The notes below the pieces were generated by a model. The model had not been told where the DNA came from and did no database searches. It saw only the letters and a list, made by a program, of their open reading frames with translations. Of a stretch of DNA of 47,367 nt, positions 1-8,515 are shown piece after piece (position 1 is the stretch's first letter; every line of letters begins with the position of its first letter). The position numbers were made by a program, and so were the translations under genes. The stretch lies in contig NZ_AYSJ01000014.1 of the NCBI RefSeq assembly GCF_000517265.1, forward strand, positions 313,705 through 361,071, read 5' to 3'. The DNA comes from Photorhabdus khanii NC19. GTDB taxonomy: Bacteria > Pseudomonadota > Gammaproteobacteria > Enterobacterales > Enterobacteriaceae.

Positions 1-157
1 CCGCACAAAGCGTTTTAGCCACCTGAGTGACAGAATCGCCACGATGTAACATTAACATCGCCATTAACCTCCTGGCGTGGTTTTTATCCTGCGTTTGATG
101 AACAACTTTTTGCATCAGGCGACGTTCATTTCGGGGTATAGGTGCTATGATTGGCAT
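1..157 (-). mobile_element. IS630-type transposase, N-terminal part (cut by window edge)
   Basis: An open frame on the minus strand starts at the ATG at 157-155 and runs off the left edge. The 52 visible residues begin MPIIAPIPRNERRLMQKVVH and continue into RRLMAMLMLHRGDSVTQVAK, the N-terminal helix-turn-helix of IS630/Tc1-type transposases that recognises the element ends. Without the remaining sequence it cannot be said whether the element is intact. The stretch up to about 240 probably contains its terminal inverted repeat (around 212-231), but the partner end is outside the window. It is a different IS from the one at 15646-16469, so the NRPS locus is flanked by two unrelated IS630-type elements. 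Confidence 0.75.
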
Positions 158-478
158 CACTCAGTCCGGTTGGGTGGTTTTTTTCTTTATTGGTGATTGA
201 TCAGATCGCTCAAACCGGATTGAGTTCCCTCAAAGTGATTTACTATTTTGAAAAGTTATTTAGAGTAGGGTTTTAATAAGAATAAAATTCTACCGCTATG
301 ATAAATGGGTTATAATTTTAACATTAAATACTTAATATGTTAGTGGAATTGCCTTAGTTTTTTATATTTTTTGATTTAGAGTGTTGTCGTCTAATTACTC
401 ATTTATTAAAAAGCTTATTCGTTTTTTATTTTTAGTATAAATATAACAGGTTCATATAAAAACTTTATAGGTGAATTT
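158..478. other. AT-rich leader region upstream of the NRPS genes
   Basis: No gene is seen here. The left part is probably the end of the flanking IS630 element. The right part is very AT-rich and must carry the promoter of the NRPS genes. A perfect TATAAT lies at 311-316, but no good -35 box is placed before it, so the promoter is only a guess. The ribosome binding site of the first NRPS gene is weak (TAGGTGA at about 468-474). No regulator gene sits next to the locus. Confidence 0.4.
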
Positions 479-3400
479 ATGGATAAGATAAATAATTTAA
501 GTCAAGAAAAAGGCAGACAACTTCTGCGGAAAATTAAACAACGTAATTCGGGAAAAAGAAAAATAATAACTCAAAAATATGACAATAATTTAGTTTCTTT
601 TTCGCAACGTAGGTTGTGGTTTCTGGATAAAATGGAAACAAAAAACACTAACTATAATATTCACTTATGTTTTTCTATTATTGGTAAACTCCAGGCCGTT
701 GTTCTCTGTGAAGCTTTGAAGAAAATTGTTGAACGCCATGAAAGCTTGCGTACAGTCTATCAGGAGATAGATGGGGAGATATTACAGGTAGTATTAGTTC
801 CTTCGCAATTTGAGGTGCCAGTAATCGATATTGCTGGGTTGGATGAGGTAAAAGTGGAAAACATTCTGGTAACAGAAGCAAGGAAAGCATTTGATCTTTC
901 TTTGGATCTGATGCTGCGTGCCACATTGTTTCGGTGTTCAGAGCAAGAGCATCTGTTATTGTTGATGGTACATCACATTGCGGCAGATGGGTGGTCATTG
1001 GGGATTATCAGTCATGAATTGAACTTGCTTTATGAAGCGGGTCTGAAGGGAGCACCGTATCCTCTGATGCCGTTAGCACTACAGTATAGAGACTATTCTC
1101 ATTGGCAGCGGGATCAGCTTCAGAATGGTAGTTTAAAAGAAGCTGAATGGTATTGGTTGGAACAGTTAAAAGGGTTACCGGCGGTGCACAGTCTGCCGTT
1201 GGATCATCCTCGATCAGTAGAACAGAGGTTCCGTGGAGCAGTTCACCGTCAGACGCTGAACGAGGAGTTGACAGCGAAGCTAAACTGTTTGAGCCAGGCG
1301 CAAGGAGTCACTCTGTTTATGACATTGCAGACGGCCTTTGCTGTCTTGCTTTCCCGCTACAGCAACGAAACAGATATTGTGATGGGAACTCCTGTTGCGG
1401 GAAGGGAGCTGGTAGAGTTGGAAAATCTGGTAGGTCTGTTTGTCAACACGTTGGTATTAAGGACCGATCTGTCTGGAAATCCTCGTTTCAGTGAACTGCT
1501 GGAACAGACAAAGGTAATGGCACTCAATGCCTATACGTATCAGGATTATCCGTTTGATTTACTAGTAGAGAAATTGAATCCTGTAAGATCACTGAGTTAT
1601 AACCCGGTATTTCAGATTATGTTCATTTTTCATAATCATGATAAGGGAAAGATTAAGTTATCAGATTTAGAAACGAGGTATAGAGATTTTGCGACTAATA
1701 ATACTAGGTTTGATTTAAGTTTAATTCTTTTCCCCAATGAAAAAAACATTGAGATAAGTTGGGAATTTGATATCGATATTTTCAATGTATCGATGATAAA
1801 AAGTATGGCATCAGTATTCAGATGTATTATTGAAGACATCATTTTGGATTTAAATAAGCCAGTAGATAAAATTTCATTTATGCCTTTAGAGGAAATGAAT
1901 CGACAGTTTGATATTTCTTTTTGTGAAGATAGTTGTAAAGATTTTTTAATGCAAAGTTTGCAAGAACAATTTGAGGCACAAGTGGCACGGACGCCGGAGC
2001 AGGTGGCGTTGATTTACCGGGAAACGGCGCTGAGTTACCGGGCGTTGAATGCGCGGTCGAACCGGCTGGCGCATGCGCTGAGGTGCAGGTATGCAAAGGA
2101 GACCGGCGGGGCGTTGGTAGCGGATACGCTGATAGGGCTGTATGTTGAGCGGGGTCTGGAGATGGTAACGGGTATGCTGGCGATATTGAAGGCGGGCGGG
2201 GCGTATGTGCCGCTGTCCCCGGAATATCCGGCAGAGCGGGTGGCGTGGATGCTGGCAGATACGGGGTCGCGGTTGGTCTTGACGCAGGGGGCCTGCCGTT
2301 CGCAGCTGGAAGGGGTGATAGCGGGGATGGCGCAGCCGCCGGGATTATTGGTGGTGGATGATGAGGAGGCGGTATCCGGGTATGCGGAGGAGAACCCGGT
2401 CAGGAGAAGTGGCGGTGAAGATCTGGCGTATGTGATTTACACCTCGGGCACCACCGGGCGACCGAAGGGGGTAATGGTGCCTCATGCAGGTGTTCTGAAT
2501 CGTATTCACTGGATGCAGGAGCACTATCCGCTGGATAGTCATGACCGAGTGTTGCAAAAAACCCCGTATACGTTTGATGTTTCAGTATGGGAATTGCTCT
2601 GGGCGAACTGGACGGGAGGGGCTATCGTGATGGCAGAGCCGGGAAGTCATAAAGAGCCGGAGCAAATTTATCGGCAGTTAGTGGAAAATAAAATCACGAC
2701 CCTGCATTTCGTACCGACCATGCTGTCGGGATTCTGCCATGCGCTGCAAAGTATGAAATTAACACTCCCGGAGACGGTTAAGCAGATATTTTGTAGCGGT
2801 GAAGCGTTAACACGGGAGCAAGTTAAAGCGTATGAGCAAATAAAACATCCGGGAACTCGGTTGCATAATCTGTATGGCCCGACAGAAGCATCGATAGATG
2901 TGAGTTACTTTGATGATGTAAATTCGTCGCTTTCGGTAATTCCGATAGGGCGAGCGATCAGTAATACACGCTTATTAGTCCTGTCACCTGGAGGAATGCT
3001 GTGTCCGGTCGGTGTCCCTGGCGAGTTGTATCTTGGCGGGGTGGGGCTGGCGCGAGGTTACCTGAATCAGCCGGCATTGACGGCGGAACGGTTTGTGCCG
3101 AACCCGTTTGCGACAGAGTCAGAACGGGCTGAGGGATTGACCCGGCTTTATCGTACCGGTGACCGGGTGCGCTGGTTAGCGGACGGGACACTGGCCTATC
3201 TTGGCCGGCTGGACAGCCAGATTAAATTACGGGGGTTCCGTATCGAGCCGGGTGAAATTGAATCGCTCCTGCGTACGGTGCCCGGTGTGGCCGATGCCGT
3301 GGTTCAGCTGCGTGAAGACCATCCCGGTGAAAAACGGCTGGCGGCTTATCTGGTGGCCGAGCCTGACGACCAGTCCGGTCCGGCCTTGTTGACACGCGGT

Positions 3401-6400
3401 CATCACACCCTGACTACCCGGCTGCCCGACTATATGCACCCCGCCGGCTGGGCGCTGCTGCCGGCCCTGCCCCTGATGCCCAGCGGCAAACTGGACTGGC
3501 AGGCGCTGCCGGTGCCGGCGCCGCTGCCGCAGGAGCCGGCGGGGTATGTTGCGCCGGTCAGTGAAGCCGAACGCCTGTTGTGTGATATCTGGCAGGCGGC
3601 CCTGCATCTGCCGCAGGTCGGGGTGAACGATAACTTCTTTACGCTGGGCGGGGACTCCATTCTGGCGATTCAGGTGACCTCGCGGGCGGTACGGGCCGGG
3701 CTGGCGGTCAGTGTGCGCCAGTTGTTTGAACACAAGACGGTGCGGGGACTGGCGGCGCATCTGGGGGCGGTTACGGCGGTGTCGCAGGCGGCCCTGCGGG
3801 GGGAGGTTGGGCTGCATCCGGTCCAGCAGCGCTTCTTCGATGAAACGCCGGCTGACTGTCACCACTATAACCAGTCGCTGCGGGTCAGTGTGCCGGCGGA
3901 TTTCAGTCTGCCCCGGCTGGTGCAGCTGGTAACGGCGCTGTATGAACGTCATGACGGGTTGCGGCTGCGTTACCGGCGGGGGGCGGGGGGACGCTGGTTT
4001 GGGCAGTATGATGAAACGCCGTTGGCCTTACAGGTGGCGGCGAGTATTCAGCACCGGCGGTTCTCGGGCGAGGGGCAGGTGCTGGCGGCCCGGGCCGCGC
4101 AGCGGAGTCTGTCGCTGGAAAAGGGGCCGCTGTTGCGGGTGGTGTACTTTGATGAAGAGGACGGCGGGGGCACGTTGCTGCTGGTGATGCATCACCTGAT
4201 AGTGGACGGGGTGTCGTGGCGTATTGTGCTGGATGATATGGCGGTGGGGTATCGTCAGATAGTGGCGGGCGAGGCGGTCAGGCTGGCACCGAAAACCAGT
4301 AGTTATGCGCAGTGGCTGGCGCGTTTGCAGGCGTATGCCGGGAGTGAGGCATTGCAGGCGGAACGGGAGTACTGGCAGGCGCAGCTGTCGGCCACGGGAG
4401 ACGGGCTGGCGGTGGATTATCCCGGGGCGGGGGTGTCGTTACAGGCGGACAGCGAGGAAGTGGTTATCCGCCTGACGGAGGCGGAGACCGGGCAGTTATT
4501 GCAGACGGCGGGAGCGGCCTACCGAACCCGGGTTGATGAGTTGTTACTGGCCGGGGTGTTGCAGGGGTTCTGGCGCTGGAGCGGTCAGGGCGAGTTGTGG
4601 GTCTGGCTGGAAGGTCATGGGCGGGAGCTGTTGTTTGATGAGCTGGATACCAGTGGCACGCTGGGGTGGTTTACGTCGGTGTACCCGGTGAGGCTGTCGC
4701 TGACGGCCGCCGGGGGGCTGGCGGGGTTAATCCGGCAGGTGAAGGAAACGTGTCGGGGGGTGCCGCATCATGGGATAGGGTACGGTATTTTGCGTTATCT
4801 GGCCGGCGACCCGGCACTGGCGGCGGCGGAAGCGGCGGGCGGGCCGGCAGTGGTGTTTAACTACCTGGGTCAGTTTGATGGGGGCGAAGGGGGCCTGTTT
4901 ACGCCGGTGCCGGGTGAAACGGGTGAGCCGGTGAGCGGGCAGCATGAACGGCATCACCGGTTAGGGTTGAACGGCTGGGTGGCCGGGGGCCGTCTGCATC
5001 TGGTGCTGGATTACAGCCGGCGGGAGTACGAGCGGGTCACGATGGTGGGGCTGGGTGAGGCGATAGAACAGGGGTTGCAGGCGGTGACGGCGCACTGCGT
5101 GGCGGTCGGGCATGGGGGGTATACGCCGGCGGATTTTCCGCTGGTGCGGGTGTCAGAGTCGCAGTTGTCGGCCTGGGAGCAGCAGTACCCGGGGTTAGAG
5201 GACCTCTATCCGGCGACGCCGATGCAGGCGGGGATGTTGTATCACGACCAGCTGTCGGGGGAGAGCGGGGGTGTGTATCTGTGTCAGACATTGGTGGTCC
5301 TGGAGGGGTCGCCGGATATTGCGCGGTTACGGTGGGCCTGGGAAACGGTGGTGCAGCGGCATGCGGTGTTGCGCACGCAATTTGTGGCGGACAGTGAGGG
5401 GGGCCTGGTGCAGATGGTGCGTTCCCCGGTGACGGTGAGGTTGCCATGGTCGGAGGCGGACTGGTCGGGGCTGACGGAGGCGGAGCAGGCGGTGGCGAGT
5501 GAGGCGTGGCGCCGAGAGGACCGGGCACGGGGATTGGATGTGACGGCAGCGCCGCTGATGCGGATAGGATTAAGGGTGTGTGGCGGCGGGCGTTACCGGC
5601 TGTTGTGGACATGCCATCATATGTTGCTGGACGGGTGGAGCGGTCCGCTGCTGTGGCAGGAGATACAGCGGTTGTACCGGGAAGGGGAGACGGCAGCGCT
5701 GCCGTTACCGGTGGCGTATAAGGAGTATATTGCCTGGCTGGGCAGGCAGGACAGGGAACGGGCACGAGCCTTTTGGCGAACGGAGTTATCGGGGGTGGAA
5801 GGGCCGACGTCGTTGCATGTGGAGCGGGTATCGCGGGGAGGGGCGGAGACGGCGGGGAGGAGGCACACGGTCAGGCGGGTGTTATCACGGGCGGAGACGG
5901 CGCGGTTGCAGCAGGTGGCGCGGCGGAGTCAGACGACGATGAGTACGCTGTTGCAGTGTGCGTGGGGGTATCTGCTGCACAGTTACAGCGGCGAGGAGAC
6001 GGTGGTGTTTGGTCTGACGGTATCGGGTCGTCCGGCGGAGGTGGCCGGGGTGGAGGGGATGGTGGGATTGTTAATCCAGACGGTGCCGGTGAGGATGGAG
6101 TTTGGTGAGGGGGTCGGTCTGGATACCTGGTTGCGGGCCCGGCATAGCCGGCAGGCGGCGTACACGGAATACGGTTATCTGGGGCTGAGTGAGATCCGGC
6201 GGTTGAGTGAGGTCTCGGGAGAGCAGGGGTTGTTTGAGAGTCTGCTGGTGTATGAGAATTACCCGGTAGATGAACGAAATGAACAGATTGAAGAGGCACT
6301 ATCAATCAAAGGTCTCCATAGTTATATGGAAACTAATTATAAAATAACGTTACAAATAGTTCCTGAGGAGGAACTGGAAATAAGAATAAAGTATTTCGCC

Positions 6401-8401
6401 GATGTTATTGATGAAGTCTATGTTAAGGATATGCTCGTAGGGATGTATGAGTTATTGATTAAAATGTCATACTTTAGCAGTGATACATCATACCGGCAGT
6501 TAACGATGTTTTCTGAAAAAGATCATAAAAATCGACTAGCTATAATTTATGGGAAAAGTTATATTCATGAAGTAGATATAGGTATTCATGAGCTCTTTGA
6601 AAAACAGGTGTATAAGACACCAGAGAAGAAAGCAATTGTTTGTGGACAAACTTCCATAAGTTACGTTGAGTTAAACACTAAAGCTAACTTTCTCTCAAGT
6701 AACCTAATGAAAATTGGGATAGCTAAAGATGATAGAGTAGCTATTTACATGGAGAAATCCATAGATTTTGTGATAAGTATTTTGGCTGTATTAAAAAGTG
6801 GCGCGTCATATATTCCTATTGATGCTAATACCCCGATTCAACGTATTAAATATATTATAGAAGACTCAAGGCCAAAAGTTTTTATTTCTAAAGAAAATGA
6901 ATTAGATGAATTGCATAAGTTTAATTTAAATCTTAATAAATTAGATATTGATAAGGTCTTCTCTTCCTATTGCAGAAACTTTGATGCGTATGAATATGAA
7001 AGTAAAAATATGTTTTCAAAATGTTCTCATATAATTTATACATCAGGTACTACAGCGGAACCTAAGGGAGTTATGGGAACGCACGAGTCTGTCATAAACA
7101 GGATCACATGGATGAATAGACGTTTTCCAGTGTTAAAAAACAGAAATGCATGCCATATAACTGATTTTTCATTTATTAGAGCCGTATGGGAACTTTTTGC
7201 TCCATTGTTACATGGTGTTGAACTTCATTTAATTAATGTAAATTATTATCAGTCTCTTGATGATTTCTCGGAATTCTTAGTGAATAAGAATATACAATCA
7301 ATCATTACAACACCTACGATGTTGGGTGAGATTATACGGATGCCAAAATATGTATTGGATGGATTTAAAAAACTCTCCTATTGGTTTATAAGTGGTGAGA
7401 AATTCCGTATGGATATTGCTAATAAAGCCATTAATCTATTTCCAAAAATGTCTTTTGTTAATCTTTATGGTTCGACAGAAAATATGTCGGATGTATGTTT
7501 TTATGAATTAGATAATAATATTAAGGATAAGGAAGTACTTATAGGGAAACCGATAGATAATACAGCGGTTGCTATTGTTAATAGAGATTATGAGCTTCTC
7601 CCTGTAGGAGCTGTGGGTGAAATATGTGTATCTGGTCGCTCTTTAGCATTGGGTTATTTCGGTGGGGGAAAAATTCAGAGTGCTAAACTCATAGAGGGTA
7701 AACGTAATCTATTTAATGGTGAAAAGTTTTATTGCACTGGTGATTATGGTATTTGTAGATATGATGGTAATATAGAGTTTATAGGTAGAAAAGATGAATT
7801 AATTAAAATTCGTGGATATAGAGTAAGTATAACAGAAATAGAAAGTGCCTTCTTATCTTTGGAGTATATTGATTCGATATCCGCGTTTTATAGAAAAAAG
7901 AGTGGTAGAATATCAGCATATATTATTTTGTCTGATGTTAATGGAAAAGATAGTGATGTTTTTTTAGATAGAATAAATAGAGACATTCGTGATTTTATTT
8001 CTTACAGAATATTACCGATAGATATTATATTTTGTCAGGAAATACCTAGAACAAGCAATGGAAAACTAGATAAAACTTTATTTGATACTGAGCATTATGT
8101 TGCTATAGAGCATGAACCGCAACAACAACCATTGAATTATATAGAACAATATCTTTATAATATTTGGAGCGATATATTAGCAAGAGAACCGGAAAATATC
8201 CATATGACATTTTTTGAGTCTGGTGGAAATTCTATATCAGCAATGAGAATGATATCGAAAATATATGATGAATTAGGTGTAAAAATTCCCATGAAATCAA
8301 TATTTGATAATTTGACGGTATATAAGTTAGCAAAGATATTATCCGATAATTTAAAAGAGGAGATAGAAGAAATACTGAAGGATGAAGAGATTAAAAAATA
8401 A
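479..8401 (+). CDS. Non-ribosomal peptide synthetase C-A(Ser)-PCP-E-C-A(atypical)-PCP
   Basis: A 2640-residue bimodular synthetase. Domains in order: condensation (about 40-470, HHIAADG with His165/166), adenylation (about 495-1015, Lys1004), carrier (GGDS, Ser1060), epimerisation (about 1095-1540, HHLIVDG at 1238-1244), condensation of the kind that follows an E domain (about 1550-2010, HHMLLDG at 1713-1719), adenylation (about 2030-2535, Lys2529) and carrier (Ser2585). There is no thioesterase or reductase. The first A domain reads DVWHFSLIDK, the serine code, so the module should deliver D-Ser. The second reads IRWIFSLSDK: the Asp that normally holds the alpha-amino group is Ile2233, so an ordinary alpha-amino acid is unlikely. 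Base composition is a mosaic: AT-rich to about 1965, GC-rich to about 6255 with a dip inside the first A domain, AT-rich again to the end. The N-terminal C domain expects an upstream donor, probably NRPS-2. No MbtH gene is nearby. Confidence 0.95.
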   Translation: MDKINNLSQEKGRQLLRKIKQRNSGKRKIITQKYDNNLVSFSQRRLWFLDKMETKNTNYNIHLCFSIIGKLQAVVLCEALKKIVERHESLRTVYQEIDGEILQVVLVPSQFEVPVIDIAGLDEVKVENILVTEARKAFDLSLDLMLRATLFRCSEQEHLLLLMVHHIAADGWSLGIISHELNLLYEAGLKGAPYPLMPLALQYRDYSHWQRDQLQNGSLKEAEWYWLEQLKGLPAVHSLPLDHPRSVEQRFRGAVHRQTLNEELTAKLNCLSQAQGVTLFMTLQTAFAVLLSRYSNETDIVMGTPVAGRELVELENLVGLFVNTLVLRTDLSGNPRFSELLEQTKVMALNAYTYQDYPFDLLVEKLNPVRSLSYNPVFQIMFIFHNHDKGKIKLSDLETRYRDFATNNTRFDLSLILFPNEKNIEISWEFDIDIFNVSMIKSMASVFRCIIEDIILDLNKPVDKISFMPLEEMNRQFDISFCEDSCKDFLMQSLQEQFEAQVARTPEQVALIYRETALSYRALNARSNRLAHALRCRYAKETGGALVADTLIGLYVERGLEMVTGMLAILKAGGAYVPLSPEYPAERVAWMLADTGSRLVLTQGACRSQLEGVIAGMAQPPGLLVVDDEEAVSGYAEENPVRRSGGEDLAYVIYTSGTTGRPKGVMVPHAGVLNRIHWMQEHYPLDSHDRVLQKTPYTFDVSVWELLWANWTGGAIVMAEPGSHKEPEQIYRQLVENKITTLHFVPTMLSGFCHALQSMKLTLPETVKQIFCSGEALTREQVKAYEQIKHPGTRLHNLYGPTEASIDVSYFDDVNSSLSVIPIGRAISNTRLLVLSPGGMLCPVGVPGELYLGGVGLARGYLNQPALTAERFVPNPFATESERAEGLTRLYRTGDRVRWLADGTLAYLGRLDSQIKLRGFRIEPGEIESLLRTVPGVADAVVQLREDHPGEKRLAAYLVAEPDDQSGPALLTRGHHTLTTRLPDYMHPAGWALLPALPLMPSGKLDWQALPVPAPLPQEPAGYVAPVSEAERLLCDIWQAALHLPQVGVNDNFFTLGGDSILAIQVTSRAVRAGLAVSVRQLFEHKTVRGLAAHLGAVTAVSQAALRGEVGLHPVQQRFFDETPADCHHYNQSLRVSVPADFSLPRLVQLVTALYERHDGLRLRYRRGAGGRWFGQYDETPLALQVAASIQHRRFSGEGQVLAARAAQRSLSLEKGPLLRVVYFDEEDGGGTLLLVMHHLIVDGVSWRIVLDDMAVGYRQIVAGEAVRLAPKTSSYAQWLARLQAYAGSEALQAEREYWQAQLSATGDGLAVDYPGAGVSLQADSEEVVIRLTEAETGQLLQTAGAAYRTRVDELLLAGVLQGFWRWSGQGELWVWLEGHGRELLFDELDTSGTLGWFTSVYPVRLSLTAAGGLAGLIRQVKETCRGVPHHGIGYGILRYLAGDPALAAAEAAGGPAVVFNYLGQFDGGEGGLFTPVPGETGEPVSGQHERHHRLGLNGWVAGGRLHLVLDYSRREYERVTMVGLGEAIEQGLQAVTAHCVAVGHGGYTPADFPLVRVSESQLSAWEQQYPGLEDLYPATPMQAGMLYHDQLSGESGGVYLCQTLVVLEGSPDIARLRWAWETVVQRHAVLRTQFVADSEGGLVQMVRSPVTVRLPWSEADWSGLTEAEQAVASEAWRREDRARGLDVTAAPLMRIGLRVCGGGRYRLLWTCHHMLLDGWSGPLLWQEIQRLYREGETAALPLPVAYKEYIAWLGRQDRERARAFWRTELSGVEGPTSLHVERVSRGGAETAGRRHTVRRVLSRAETARLQQVARRSQTTMSTLLQCAWGYLLHSYSGEETVVFGLTVSGRPAEVAGVEGMVGLLIQTVPVRMEFGEGVGLDTWLRARHSRQAAYTEYGYLGLSEIRRLSEVSGEQGLFESLLVYENYPVDERNEQIEEALSIKGLHSYMETNYKITLQIVPEEELEIRIKYFADVIDEVYVKDMLVGMYELLIKMSYFSSDTSYRQLTMFSEKDHKNRLAIIYGKSYIHEVDIGIHELFEKQVYKTPEKKAIVCGQTSISYVELNTKANFLSSNLMKIGIAKDDRVAIYMEKSIDFVISILAVLKSGASYIPIDANTPIQRIKYIIEDSRPKVFISKENELDELHKFNLNLNKLDIDKVFSSYCRNFDAYEYESKNMFSKCSHIIYTSGTTAEPKGVMGTHESVINRITWMNRRFPVLKNRNACHITDFSFIRAVWELFAPLLHGVELHLINVNYYQSLDDFSEFLVNKNIQSIITTPTMLGEIIRMPKYVLDGFKKLSYWFISGEKFRMDIANKAINLFPKMSFVNLYGSTENMSDVCFYELDNNIKDKEVLIGKPIDNTAVAIVNRDYELLPVGAVGEICVSGRSLALGYFGGGKIQSAKLIEGKRNLFNGEKFYCTGDYGICRYDGNIEFIGRKDELIKIRGYRVSITEIESAFLSLEYIDSISAFYRKKSGRISAYIILSDVNGKDSDVFLDRINRDIRDFISYRILPIDIIFCQEIPRTSNGKLDKTLFDTEHYVAIEHEPQQQPLNYIEQYLYNIWSDILAREPENIHMTFFESGGNSISAMRMISKIYDELGVKIPMKSIFDNLTVYKLAKILSDNLKEEIEEILKDEEIKK
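2480..2995 (+). other. Composition dip covering the Ser-specificity subdomain of A1
   Basis: Inside the GC-rich half of NRPS-1, GC content falls by eye from about 60% to the mid-40s from just after core motif A3 (YTSGTTGRPKG, nt about 2434-2475) until just before the GELYLGG motif (nt about 3020). This block encodes the pocket residues D,V,W,H,F,S,L,I,D. The coincidence of composition break and pocket boundaries suggests a subdomain exchange. Confidence 0.55.
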
Positions 8402-8515
8402 TTTTAATCATGTTTATATTTTTAAATTTCTGGTGTTTGTTTTTAATGACAGGGAAAAACTGACTCTTCTTCATAGCCAATTTTATTTTAATTATTTGAT
8501 AAAAGGAAGAATAAT

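Noticed and set aside
3227-5765. Long minus-strand open frames opposite the GC-rich half of NRPS-1 (3227-3952, 5037-5765 and others)
   Set aside because: Their translations are rich in Pro, Arg, Ala and Ser with no domain, as expected opposite G-rich, GC-biased coding DNA. The plus strand is clearly coding there.
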